64,000 nucleotides of DNA from Druceiella hillmani (Eukaryota > Arthropoda > Insecta > Lepidoptera > Hepialidae): contig JAYKKI010000087.1 of NCBI GenBank assembly GCA_039881145.1, forward strand, positions 9,168,001 through 9,232,000, written 5' to 3'. How positions within the stretch are numbered: the stretch's first letter is position 1; every line of letters starts with the position of its first letter. A program made the position numbers and the translations under genes. Under the pieces are notes generated by a model that was not told the DNA's origin, ran no database searches, and worked only from the letters and a program-made list of their open reading frames with translations. This document shows, piece by piece, positions 46,666 through 57,768 of the stretch.

Positions 46666-47085
46666 TATTTAATGGTGTAATTTATGATAATCAAAATATT
46701 AATTAAAAATGTACAAAATATCCTCCGTTGTACCAAACTATTAAACTGTTAATTTTTTTTATAACCATGAACTTTCAAATATTTTTCATTCACTACAGTG
46801 ACATTCAATTATTTTTCTTATAACATTTTCATTAGATTCACATCCTTAAATTGTTTAAGATAATTTTTGCCACAAAATTTTCTTAATATATTTATTTGTA
46901 TGATTATAATAATCCTAATGTTTATTAGAATTTTTATGATTTATTAATTTTAATTTCAACATTCCAAAAAAGGTGCTTAGGGAAAAATGGACAAATGTGT
47001 AATACTAAGAACTGATCACCAACAAGAAAGGGCATCGTTTTTTCGTAACATTTCATAGTTGGTTGCTTTTTGCTGTGTGAAAAGG
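46666..47085 (+). repeat. Dispersed repeat of ~420 bp, copy A (pair with 53915-54336)
   Basis: This aligns along its length with 53915-54336 in the same orientation. Shared landmarks are TATTTAATGGT, ACAAAATATC followed by TTGTACC, TATGATTTATTAATTTT, a ACCAA(C/T)AAGAAA block and ATTTCATAG followed by CTGCTTT/TTGCTTT. Divergence is substantial with many small indels. No coding frame is shared, so it is probably an old non-autonomous element or a UTR of one. Confidence 0.7.
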
Positions 47086-47151
47086 CACATGAACAAATTT
47101 TAAATATATATTTCCTTCGATAAATGTATAATACCAAATGTGCACGAGTAA

Positions 47152-47152
<1 letters not shown>

Positions 47153-47214
<62 letters not shown>
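47153..47214. repeat. (TA)n microsatellite
   Basis: About 60 bp of TA with a TTT near the end. Confidence 0.95.
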
Positions 47215-47217
<3 letters not shown>

Positions 47218-48100
47218 GCATACAAAATTTTTATATTTAATTTTAAAATTGGCATCTATGTTTATGGCACAATTTACTAATTATTTACGGTTGAAAAAAC
47301 TCCTACCTAAAATTCAAAACTCTATAAATGCCTTCACAAATATTAAATATAATCCGAACTTATCGATTATTCTAAATGCAGTAGAGGCAGACTTTTGGTT
47401 TTTTTGTTCAGAGATTTTAGTACCAAAAAAGTACATTTCATTAAAAATATTGATAGTGTCGATATGGTCAGAAATTATTCAATGAAATGTTTCTAAATAT
47501 CAACTCTTTTTACTTTTATCTTGTGCTCGTTCGTTTAACAGATGATGTTCAAAAGACGAATAAATGGAAGAGAAATATTTATATATTAAGACGGCAACAA
47601 AAATTGTATTAACTCACTCCATCCAATAATGAAATATTTTGTGATTCCATTAAATTTATCCATTAATTCTAAAAGATCCATTTTATAAAAATTATGTTAC
47701 TAAGTTTCAGTCTCTTTTCGAAACATTTAAACTGTCTATTGACGTATAAATCTCATTATCCTTTTCTAAAATATTAAAATATCCTTTTCTACAATATTTA
47801 AATATGTTCATCGTTTCTATGATCTCAATAGATAAATGGATAGTCTCCTGATGAAATAATGTGTTTACATAAATATTTCTCATACTTTGGAAAAATAGGA
47901 ATCTCATATTCCTCTTTACTGAAGAAAGTCGATGAAAATTTTCCAATAAATAAAATGTAATGTAGCTGCATACATTACATAAAATAAAAAAATTAATTAT
48001 TTTAAATTAGTTAATTATTAAATAATTGACAGCATTTAATTTGTAATATTAATTAATTTATAATTATTTTTTTATATAAAATAAAATTACTTAATATTTA
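47215..48100. other. AT-rich DNA, no gene assigned
   Basis: Frames at 47138-47485 (+) and 47707-47946 (-) show no recognisable domain, and the first begins inside the TA tract. Confidence 0.3.
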
Positions 48101-49230
48101 TTCACAACTAAATGAAACTACGTGATGTATTATTATGTCTACTTTATTTAAATTCTTAACCAAAACCTAGGATTCTTTGTACAACAACATCTTCAGGAGG
48201 GCAATTTGAAAAATACTAATCTAAGAAATATACCCTGTCGTACCAAATAATAATCAAATTTACTATAAATCCATCCCGTACATAGAAAATGCATCAGTTA
48301 ATTAATGTGTTCCTATAGTACTTCAAATAACTTGAATGAAACTCGCATTGACAATAAAGAAAAAATAGATAAATATAAAAATAGTATCTATAAACTTAAA
48401 TGCAACGACTGTAATACCATATACATAGGACAAACAGGAAGATATTTTACTACCACATACAAAATAAACATTGCCAGCTGGCGAAATAACAAACCAGACA
48501 CATCTCATTTTGTAAAACATCTTAATGAAAATAACCATCACCCTCATACCAACAATGTTCTCTACATATTACAAATAAATACAAAAGGCACTAAACTCAA
48601 CATCTAGAAACATTAGAAATAAATAGACATAAAAGAGATACCAACATTAATGTATTAAATGACAACTAAATACAATATTATCATCTTCTAGACATAATAT
48701 AGTTAGACAATATTGATACTGCAGTCCACTTTAAATTGTTTCAGTCCGGTCACACATCTAAGGAGATACATCACAAAAAAATGGGAGAAATGCATAATTA
48801 GTTATATAACCTTGTTCCAACTATTAGATGCCCTCGCTATTGTTTAAATATATTACTGAAAATAACATCCATTTAATTTATTACATACACCCGAATATTG
48901 ACATGGTATAAATTTTTAAAATATAATAGAAACTCCTCTCCTCTATAATAGAAGCTTCCCTACAATAAACTCACTAACGCAAAAAGTGGGGAAACCCACG
49001 CAAACTCCACTACCGCTATTGTTTTGTATAATATTTATATGATATTGCAAGGTGTTGGAGAGTCAATCTTTACAAATTGCCCCCCTGAAGGTGTTGTCAT
49101 CCAATAAACCTAGGTCGTGGTAAAGAACTTAAATAAAGTAGAAATAATACTACGTCCGTAGTTTTATTCAATTGTCAATAAAAAATAAGTGATAATGAAT
49201 TCCTACAAAATTAGCGCCAAATATATTCAA
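48101..49230 (+). mobile_element. 5'-truncated Penelope-like element with inverted terminal-repeat piece (copy 9)
   Basis: The order is: an inverted arm (48101-48206, minus orientation); a coding remnant with GIY-YIG endonuclease (48209-48669); a 3' UTR (48670-49068); and a terminal repeat with ribozyme-like segment and family 3' end (49069-49230, ending CGCCAAATATATTC). The joint at 48206-48209, between GGGCAATT and the coding sequence, has no spacer. An inverted partial terminal repeat at the 5' end joined to a truncated body is characteristic of Penelope-like elements. This copy is the key that identifies the other pieces in the window. The reverse transcriptase domain is not present, and no target-site duplication is clear. 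Confidence 0.9.
48209..48669 (+). pseudogene. GIY-YIG endonuclease domain of a Penelope-like element
   Basis: This is the C-terminal domain of the element's polyprotein, which nicks target DNA for reverse transcription. The first part, KNTNLRNIPCRTK (from 48209), corresponds to the linker after the RT and is followed by stops. Then come SIYKLKCNDCN (the GIY block plus the CxxC unique to these elements), IYIGQTGRYF (YIG) and HFVKHLNENNHH. After a one-base shift at about 48603 it continues as LETLEINRHKRDTNINVL, closing with TAA at 48667-48669. The catalytic Glu of the LETLE block is present. The Arg normally following YIGQTGR-x-F-x-x-R is Thr here (FTTTYK), so the nuclease is probably dead even without the frameshift. 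The frame from the ATG at 48305 gives 100 residues. Confidence 0.92.
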
Positions 49231-50423
49231 CAAAACAAAGCTATTTATGAAAAATCGTGGTAATTTTAGCAAATCGCACACAAATTTCTAATCTCACTCA
49301 TGCAAAAATATCTTAGCACTTTTGTTCACGAGATAAGAAATATTTATATTAAGTAAGCATTCGATTTTTCATTTCATTTAGGGCATAGATTGATGGAAAT
49401 CACGAGAAGAGTTTAAGTGTAAATTTTATGAATATTTTACGAAAATTACCCTACCTCTGAATCGGAAAAAAACATTCGAGGTATATTACAGAGGACGGCT
49501 TAAATTGTTAGAGATGCTCTTCTTAATTGCTCTTCTTAAAAAATTATATTGTAAATTCCGCTGCAATATATGCGTATTATATCAAATCCAAATAAATATC
49601 TTACTGTTTAAAAAAAAAAACAATTTGTAATTTAATTTTCCATGGCTCAGTGTGTAAAACTCAAATTACATAGTCCCATTTTTCTTGGTATGCCATAGTT
49701 TCTCAATGAATAATTTTAAAGTAAGGACGGTGTATATGTAAGCATAGGTGTACAGGTTTACACGAATTGTCACGGTACGCGTCACTGCGTAAATATCTTT
49801 AGTCGTTAGTGTACATTAAAACTTGATGAATAATTTTCATAACAAGCTGAAGAATATAGGGCTTAACTCGGTTACTAACTCTATTTCAGTAACATGAAAA
49901 TATTATGTAATAATAGGGAACGGAGGGTTTGAGAAACTGAACGTATCCAATTCTAACGAAATCCATTTTAAGGGCGTCGTACGATCATACGTGAATGGCT
50001 TTTATTACACCAAGTATACTTTATTGTAGCCACAATAATATAATAAATAATTGCCGGCTTAAACATTTTACTGTAACGATTGCTTCTATGTGTCGCGTGA
50101 ATCTTATCTTACTCAACGGTCTGTATTTATAAAACCTTTTGTAATAATATGTAGCATACCTTAATCATTTATTTAGTTATGTCTGAGACAGTCAAATCTT
50201 TGTAAATTACACTATTTTGTAAAATCTTACTTGACTTTGATTATTGAAAATTGTTTCTGAGATTTAATGAAGAACTTCTTTTACAATTCTTTTTTATAAA
50301 GCCACACATAAAAAATGTTAAACCGATTTGGATGGAGCTTTCACTGTCTGGATTCCATAGTAAAATCTATACAACCTTTTACACAAGAGCATATTCCGTA
50401 AGGGCATAAAATTATTAGCACCA
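49231..50423. other. AT-rich DNA, nothing recognised
   Basis: A GC-richer patch near 49720-49800 is unassigned. The stretch near 50325-50345 (ACCGATTTGGATGGAGCTTT) looks like interspersed-repeat sequence of arthropods but is too short to name. Confidence 0.3.
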
Positions 50424-50479
50424 ACGAAATCAAAACCAATTACGCATTCTTAAGCATGCGTAATTGGTTTTGACTTCGT
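50424..50479. repeat. 24-bp stem hairpin, one mismatch
   Basis: ACGAAATCAAAACCAATTAC.. (50424-50447) pairs with 50456-50479 at 23 of 24 positions across an 8-nt loop. Directly after it comes CTGATGA (50482-50488), the exact hammerhead core string, but the GAAA partner is absent. It may be the rotted end of a second ribozyme-bearing element family. Confidence 0.75.
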
Positions 50480-52504
50480 GACTGATGAAGACAAAATGTA
50501 ACGACTTTCATGACGATTCAACTTAAGGTTAGAACTAAGCTTTCAGTAAATTAAGTTACTTATCAGGAATACTTTTGAACTACGAACATTTTAATATTAA
50601 ATCTGGACCAAGGAAACCGTCTATAAAAATAATATTATACTGATACCCAAAAGGAATTATATTCTTAGTCAATTCTTGGCGGTTTTTGGTTACAAACAAT
50701 TTTTTACGTCAATTTATAATTATAAAATTGCAAGACGTGAGTTGCAATGCATTTACTTGATGTTAATTTACAAGGATTCATTTCAGTTTCTCAAAGCAGC
50801 TTCCAACAACGTCGGGTATGGTTATTCGCTGTGCAGATCTTGAACGATGTACAATTTTGTTTTAATTTATTTGTATCTATAACGATCTTATAAAAGCGTT
50901 TTAGAATTGTTTCAAATTTAAATTATTGTTTAATTTTTTTTTCTGTTTGTATTATTTAAGCATTTCCCTGTTCTGCAAATTTTCTTTTCATACCTCTTTT
51001 ATAGGACAGTAACTGATCTTCTTTTACGTATCGCACTCTTAGCTTAAAATAAGAATTGGTGAGATTAGCGGAACATTATATTATACTTTTTATATTTTCA
51101 AAATTATTATTTGCATTGTTTGTAAAGTTTATTATATTTACAAAAAAATGTAAAAATAATATTTGTTTATTTTCAAAACGATTTTAATTTTTTGTAAGGG
51201 TGTTCCAGTTTTTGACAAAACTGCGTACGAAGTCTTTTTTTTATATATAACTAATTTCTTTATCTTCAAATTTTTTTCTGATATTTATTAGAGCGAGCAG
51301 AATGAGCGAGCCCTATCACTAGCCCACAACCTATACAGTTTTGTGTTACACTTTACGAGAAAACTATCACACCTCTAGATTTGAAATTTAACATAATAAT
51401 TTAAAGTTATGTCTAGATTTGTTATCTATAGTTATTTTTGTATTTAAACCTTTTACTAAATTATGAAAAAATATGGAACAACGATGCGTAATACGAGCAT
51501 ATTGTCACTAGCGCCATATGTTATAACATTACCGAATTAATAGAACATGCATGCAGATGTTTCATATTTCTAGAAGGTTTAATGACAAAATCGAAACATT
51601 ATGTGTGAATGTTTTTATTAACTAGACTGTTACTACAGAATTAATAGGGCATGAAGATGTGTAATTTTTTGAGAATGAATATATGTTTTTATATTGTAAA
51701 TTAACGGATAGTAAATTGTGGAGGTTAAATAACCTATATAAATCGAATTAAACAATATACAGAAAGGTGGTGAATTACGAAATTTTAGATTAGGTTAATA
51801 TTTTTCACTTAATTTTTAATGAGATGAGTTTTAAAGTTTAACAAATACTTTAAGCTTTAATAAGCTTTATCTTTTAATCCAAAAGCAATCTCAATTTCGT
51901 ATTAACAAGTACAATTTGTATTGGGCCTGTTTTGTTTACCTGTTTCTACTGTTCAGATTTACAATAATTTTATACCTACAATAATATGATCATTACGTGA
52001 AATTAAATCTACTTACATTTTAAAAAATCAAAGCTAGTTTTTTAATTTTTTTGGACCATACAGAAAAAATTATGAGTAAATTTAACCACCTTCCGGTATT
52101 GAGATTTTTTAAAACATCTGTAATGAAATAGTTTTAAACATTTTATATTTGCTGTTGTCACAGCGAAATACCACGAAGGCTTACTTTATCTGGTCGTAAC
52201 GAACGTGATAATAACTGTTCTTTGATGTCCGATTCAAAAGAACGTCAGAAAAGAATTCAAGATGCTGAATGATATTCTTATCGAGAAAATGATCATTTTA
52301 TTGAATATACCGCTAACTTACAACCAAAAAAAAAATTAAATTGACACATTGCAACTTATATCATCGTTGTCTGTTTGATATTGAACTAAAATGGACTTTG
52401 TACTCTTTGTCACAAATTTCAAGCAAAAATGAAATCAATGAATTTTCCGTAGACAATAATATGGATCTTGTACCACAACATGGTGTTTTAAAAACATACT
52501 AATT
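50480..52504. other. AT-rich DNA, mostly unassigned
   Basis: A ~35-bp phrase (GAATTAATAG..CATG.. AGATGT) is repeated about 100 bp apart near 51535 and 51638. The frame MSDSKERQKRIQDAE at about 52228, followed by YSYREN after a stop, may be an N-terminal remnant of the element whose helicase end lies at 52505, but this is only suggested by proximity. Confidence 0.3.
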
Positions 52505-52632
52505 ACAATTCATAAGTCGCAAGGTTTAACATTAAAATAGTTGTAGATATTGGAGAAAATAATTTTTTGTTGTTTTAACATATGTTGCGTTTTCAAGAAT
52601 AAAAACATCAGAAGGATTAGCATTAAATAAAA
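52505..52632 (+). pseudogene. PIF1/Helitron-type helicase C-terminal relic
   Basis: TIHKSQGLTLK (52505-52537), then a stop and frame change to VVDIGEN, then YVAFSRIKTSEGLALNK (52581-52632). These correspond to superfamily 1 helicase motif V and motif VI (T-x-H-K-S/A-Q-G and YVAxSR), in the order and spacing seen at the C-terminus of PIF1-like helicases carried by Helitrons and other arthropod mobile DNA. The motif VI arginine is present. Walker A and B motifs are not found upstream, so most of the domain is deleted. Helitron termini (5' TC, 3' CTRR with hairpin) were not identified. A nuclear PIF1 pseudogene is the alternative. Confidence 0.78.
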
Positions 52633-53002
52633 GATTTTCCTAAGATGGATTAAGTAATATTACAAACTCACATATGTTAAAATGTAGGAGGCGAGAAGAA
52701 ATTCGTATGCGGAATTCAAGGTGTTACTTAAATGTAAATTGTTAAAGGACTAACTATTATTTATTTAACATTAACTAATGTATCATAATTTTGCCTAACT
52801 GTTTTGTAAAAATAATATTTGAACATTTCCAAATTTTTATTTTGTTTTTTTATAATTGTTACATGACAGATTATCTGAATTTGCAATATTTACAATCAGT
52901 ACATATTAATATAGTGATTTCTAAAGTTATATCTACGTACTTATAATTTTATGGATATTACACAAATTGATTATTTGAACATGCATTTAAATGAGTAATA
53001 AC
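52633..53002. other. AT-rich DNA, nothing recognised
   Basis: It contains no readable continuation of the helicase and would be intron if the exon at 53003 is real. Confidence 0.35.
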
Positions 53003-53130
53003 CTGAGATCATGCTTTGGATGGTGTTGGAACCGTCGCAAATCCTGGGCTGTGTAATAGAGATATCGTCCACATGAGCATCTGCAAATATATCCAAAGCA
53101 CTACATAAGCGCGGCAGTCCCAACTGCATC
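53003..53130 (-). CDS. Candidate internal exon of a host gene, product unknown
   Basis: On the minus strand, AATGCTTTCAG precedes a 128-nt segment that ends CTCAG followed by GTTATT. One frame is open throughout: one base of a split codon, then MQLGLPRLCSALDIF, ADAHVDDISITQP, RICDGSNTIQSMIS, then one base. GC content is near 50% against about 30% around it, the codon use looks like coding sequence, and both borders fit splice sites. These are the marks of a real exon. Two cysteines about 25 residues apart with a DG-SN turn after the second recall the end of a CUB-type extracellular domain, but the resemblance is weak and I assign no function. The exit phase is compatible with the candidate exon at 39139-39224, about 14 kb downstream on the same strand. 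Confidence 0.42.
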
Positions 53131-53914
53131 CTGAAAGCATTATTGTAATGAACGCGTATTAATTAACTCGAACTGATTTCGCGTATTAATTAATAACTGA
53201 ACCCTCACAAAGCCATGCTTTTGCTAGTATAATTAAACAATGAATATTATTTGTACTAGGTACTTTTCAATATCCATAATAAAGTGCATCCCGTGTGCAA
53301 GGGGCCAAATTAAAATTTGTTGTTACCACGGAGTTATGAATCTAAGGAGTGAGTACTTGGTGTGTAGGGCGTTTTCCAAATGTTGACAGTCTTTTTTAAA
53401 CGAACACACGTCCACCTGGTTACATTTTAACATCAGTCGAGCTGAGACCATTTATTTTATCGGTTACTTGTGCCGATATAGTGGAAAAACACGTGAACTT
53501 AAAACAATGTTTTTATCATAAGTGAGTCCACTTACATTCCATTTTCGTAATGTTTACTATCCGTAAATAATTCACGCCCATTTGAACTTAAAGAAATGTT
53601 TAGTGACATACGATCGTATGTCATTCAATATCAATTATCGCTGTAATGTTTAGTACAAAAAATATGAAACAATTTAATATACTGTAGTCGATATTTCGAC
53701 AATATAAATTGTTTTTTACATTAATTTTCTAATAAAAATATGAACGGTATATACAATCATATGGAAATTGCAAACATTGATGTTGTATTTTTTTGTTGAT
53801 GGTATTAATTGGATTGTTGAAAGCCACACAGGTCAATGTGGATGTCACATTATTAAGATAAGAATTTTAATTCTTAAATTTTCGATGAAAAATATGCGCC
53901 AAAAACTGTTTTTG
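53131..53914. other. AT-rich DNA with a perfect 20-bp palindrome
   Basis: TGACATACGATCGTATGTCA at 53604-53623 is a perfect palindrome. Otherwise no coding or repeat signal is seen. Confidence 0.5.
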
Positions 53915-54336
53915 TATTTAATGGTTTATATTATTTTAAGCAAAATATTAATCAAAAATATACAAAATATCTTCCCTTGTACCGGGTTATCAATGCTTTT
54001 ATTTTTTTATAATTGCAAATTTTATTTTTACTTTTATTTTTTGCTGCAGTGCCACCAAGTTAGTTTTCTTATAATTTATACATTATGTAGACATTACCAC
54101 ATTTTCTAAGTTAGTTTCTGGCATGATATTTTCTTGTCCATTTTATTTTTATAATTATTATAATCCCTCCATTTATTAACATTTGTATGATTTATTAATT
54201 TTTATTTACAGGTTCTCAAATGACTTATTTGTCGAAATATTTATAAATATTTTGAGACATGATAAAAAAAACTGGTTACCAATAAGAAAAAGTACCATTT
54301 GTTCGCAGTATTTCATAGCTAACTGCTTTGTGATAG
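53915..54336 (+). repeat. Dispersed repeat of ~420 bp, copy B (pair with 46666-47085)
   Basis: This is the counterpart of copy A. The 113-codon frame starting at 53768 overlaps it and is not shared with copy A, so I do not treat that frame as a gene. Confidence 0.7.
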
Positions 54337-54369
54337 TTGCATAGTTCTAGGATACAAAGTAATGTTTAA

Positions 54370-54423
54370 ATATGCAGTTCCCTTGCTACTTTATAGTATA
54401 TATAATATGCAGTTCCCTTGCTA
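54370..54423. repeat. 19-bp direct repeat, 35 bp apart
   Basis: ATATGCAGTTCCCTTGCTA occurs at 54370-54388 and again at 54405-54423 with no mismatch. It could be a local duplication or target-site-like repeats around a lost insertion. Confidence 0.75.
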
Positions 54424-56427
54424 AATTTATATATTTTATAATGTTTATATTTTATAATACCGGAATTTATATTTATGTCTACATGAGACATGCGCTGTGT
54501 AACAAGAATTCCATATTTTTATCTATGGTTCGTAAGTTGGTCTATATACAAATACTAAATATAAATTTAAGAATTATTAGAAAAAAAAATCTTATTTATA
54601 AATTTAAGGAGTAAAGGTTTTGCCTATCTGTCATTTCGTGTAAATAAATGTTTGTCAACAATAGATCAGTTCTTTTGTTTTTAATCCATATTCTGGCTAT
54701 AAATTAATTACAGATAACATAGAAATGATTCAATTAAATATTAAATATCTGAAAATACCTTCAAAATTAATATATATTTATATAAATTTATTAATTATTT
54801 TAAAAGATGTGGGGAGTACTCTCTTGCATTTGGTTATATTGTCTGTAACCTATTGTTTAAATGCTTACATTACGAATTTCTTTACATGACATTAAATTTC
54901 CCTTCTTTTTTTCACACATTTCAGCGGCGAATTATGTTTCCATGTCAAAAGTATTTGATACAATTTCCATATATTTACCTCTCTTTAATACAGTCTTAAT
55001 AATAAACTGGAAATTTAAATATATATTTTAAGCGTGGCATTTCCTATCCAAAATCGTTTTTCCCCCTATAATTTTATTTTGTGTCGTAATATCCATTATA
55101 AACACGTTAAAAATTTTCTTTTCATAACATGAGTTCAATTTTAAAAGTAATATGCAAACTGCATGCAAGGCCAAAGAGAAAAATATATTAAATGTCATAA
55201 AAGAATGCCTGGTGTTTTATTGGTTAAATAATTTTTTTTAAACGTTTTAACAAAAAATGTTATTTGGTTAGCAATAAAATGTGAAACTCTAATTAGCCTC
55301 TATTTAATTTTACATAGCTCAAACCGTCTTAGCGTTTAGAGTGTGGTAAGAAATTTGCAAAACGCCAAATAAATTAAGTTATATACTCAATTTATAAGTT
55401 AAATTAAAATATTCAATTGTTATCTTAAAATGCTTCTGATTTTGAGAAACGTAAACTACTAGTTGGCAACCATTCGTCTTTAATGCCCAAGTTATCCTTC
55501 TGTAGATACAAGTTAATATTCACTTTTGTAAATTTTATTTCTGCGAAACGTGTTCTATAAGAGTTCTATATAGAACTGCGTATTACAGTTCTCAAATAAA
55601 CTTGGAAGCACAAAGCGTGAAGTGAACGTAAAAACCGGGGATAGTATACAATTAAGTTACAAGAATTTTGTTTATTTCAATTCGATATTGTTTAAAAACG
55701 TTATTTTAATGTAAATATGAAAGCTATTTTATGGGAATCCCATAAGAATAACTTTTCAAAACTTTTACTTAGAAATTCTAAACAATAAATAATTTGGTAG
55801 ATTATACGTAAAAACATCCAAATTGTGAAATTCGAGAATATATTTATATTAAATTGACATGAGCCAAAGTTCGATAGCATTAATTATTAGATTATTTGAG
55901 AAAAACATTTTCTACGTTACAATAAAATAAACTTTTAGTTTATCTTCTTAATTTATTTTTCTTTTAAATCGCAAGACTATTTAATTCCGACATAAAATGC
56001 CTTTTGTCGTTTTGCGCTTACAACGAGTGAAGAAATAATATAGTGAACGTACCATATTGTGTCACTGAATCAAATTTACAGTTATTGTACACATTTTTAT
56101 TAGTTCTTGTTTTGTTGTTTTACTTGAGTTATTTTTTTCATCGTAAATTAACTGTATAAATGAATAATATGGGATGATAGAACGAGGTTAGTTATATCTC
56201 TGTTTCGTTGCGTATTTCTTTATGAAATAAAATAAAGAAACACGTGCCATATGCCTTAAATAATAAAATGTGATAAATGGTTTAAAAAATAAATTGAGGA
56301 AAATAAAAGCTTTTCAGAGAAATTCTCACTAGAGGATTTCTTTCATACGTAGGCACATATAGTCATTCAAGCGTGCATAGTATTTCTATTGTAAACTTTT
56401 ACTAGTATAGCTTTCATAAGCATAAAT
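54424..56427. other. AT-rich DNA, nothing recognised
   Basis: No coding signal or repeat family stands out. Confidence 0.4.
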
Positions 56428-56550
56428 ATAAAAAATTATAAGATAATTTAATATATAAAATTATAAGATAATTTATAATACCAAAAATTATAAAAAAATT
56501 ATAAAATTATAAGAAATTATAAGGCGTAATTATCAAAAATTATAAGACTT
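56428..56550. repeat. Irregular AAATTATAAGA-type tandem repeats
   Basis: About ten near-copies of AAATTATAAG(A) with variable spacing and orientation-neutral A/T composition. Confidence 0.75.
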
Positions 56551-57691
56551 AGAAACATCACTCTAATTTTCCCTTAAACATTATATAAATTTCAGGTGAG
56601 GTTATCCGTTAAAATTTATATGAAATTTTATGGAGTTAATTATTATAACTTCAGCAGTTTTGGAAATGGGCAGATAGAACGATTATATTTTGTTAAATTA
56701 TGTTGAGAAAATTTTTGACAATATTAATTAATATTTTTCAAATATTTTCTAAAGCTTTTGAAAAAATTACAACTTACTGAGTCAATTGGTTACACGATGT
56801 ACAAATTCTAAAAAAAAAATTATTAGTTCATTTACCATTTATGAATTTCCATGCGGCTAATTTTAGTGTTAACTCTTGAAGTATATAAGAGTTAACACGC
56901 CTTTTCAAATACGAATTTCAAGTTCTTTCGTCAAAGGGTTCTTAAAAAAAACACATTTGCCAATTAGATGGTTACTTAAGTGGTCTTATAAAGATTAAGT
57001 TAATGTCCTTTTGAGATACGGTAATAATTTTGGGTTTGAAAGTTCCAAAAATTGTATTTTTGTTGTGATGTGTTCCAAGCTTTTAAAAATATTCTCGATA
57101 CTTTTAGTTTTTTTTCTTCCAATTTAAATTTATTTTATTCTTGTGTTTATACTGCTCTTCCCAACTTTATTTGGACAAATTATGGACCCTGTCTGATTTT
57201 TTTTAATAGATTTTTCATATGACTGTTATTTACGGTTAATTTATTAACACTGCTGGGTACAATAATATGCAATGTTATTCACGTTTAGAACTCAATCACG
57301 TTACTCTATAATATAAAAACACGTAGTAACAAATAATCATTAGTAATGAACCATACACAAACATAATTTTTTGGCAAATTTTATTGTCGTTTGTAATTCC
57401 TTTTAACCATATTTAATTATAACTAGTACAATTTAATTTATTTAAATAAATAAAAATATATTTATATGGTCCAATTTTGCAAGATAAAGGGGGTCCTAAG
57501 AGAAAATCAATAGTAACTAGCAATAAACAACGTTCAACTTTTTCGTATATATTTTTATTTTGTATTCAATATTTTCTTATCTTGTTTAAATATAGCTACA
57601 GTGCTTTCGAAGTTTAACTCAAAAATACATTCGGCTTCTCCGATATGGTTATTACTTATTATACTAGTGTTAAAAGAATATATTATATACC

Positions 57692-57694
<3 letters not shown>
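56551..57694. other. AT-rich DNA, nothing recognised
   Basis: A small inverted repeat (TGTTAACTCTT/AAGAGTTAACA) occurs at 56867-56900. No gene is seen. Confidence 0.4.
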
Positions 57695-57767
<73 letters not shown>

Positions 57768-57768
57768 A
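57695..57768. repeat. Compound (TA)n-(TG)n microsatellite
   Basis: TA for about 45 bp, then TG for about 24 bp, in the same arrangement as 43390-43466. Confidence 0.95.

Noticed and set aside
47138..47485. 115-codon plus-strand frame
   Set aside because: Its start lies in the TA microsatellite and the remainder shows no domain or coding-like composition.
53768..54109. 113-codon plus-strand frame
   Set aside because: Most of it overlaps the dispersed repeat and is not open in the other copy at 46666-47085.
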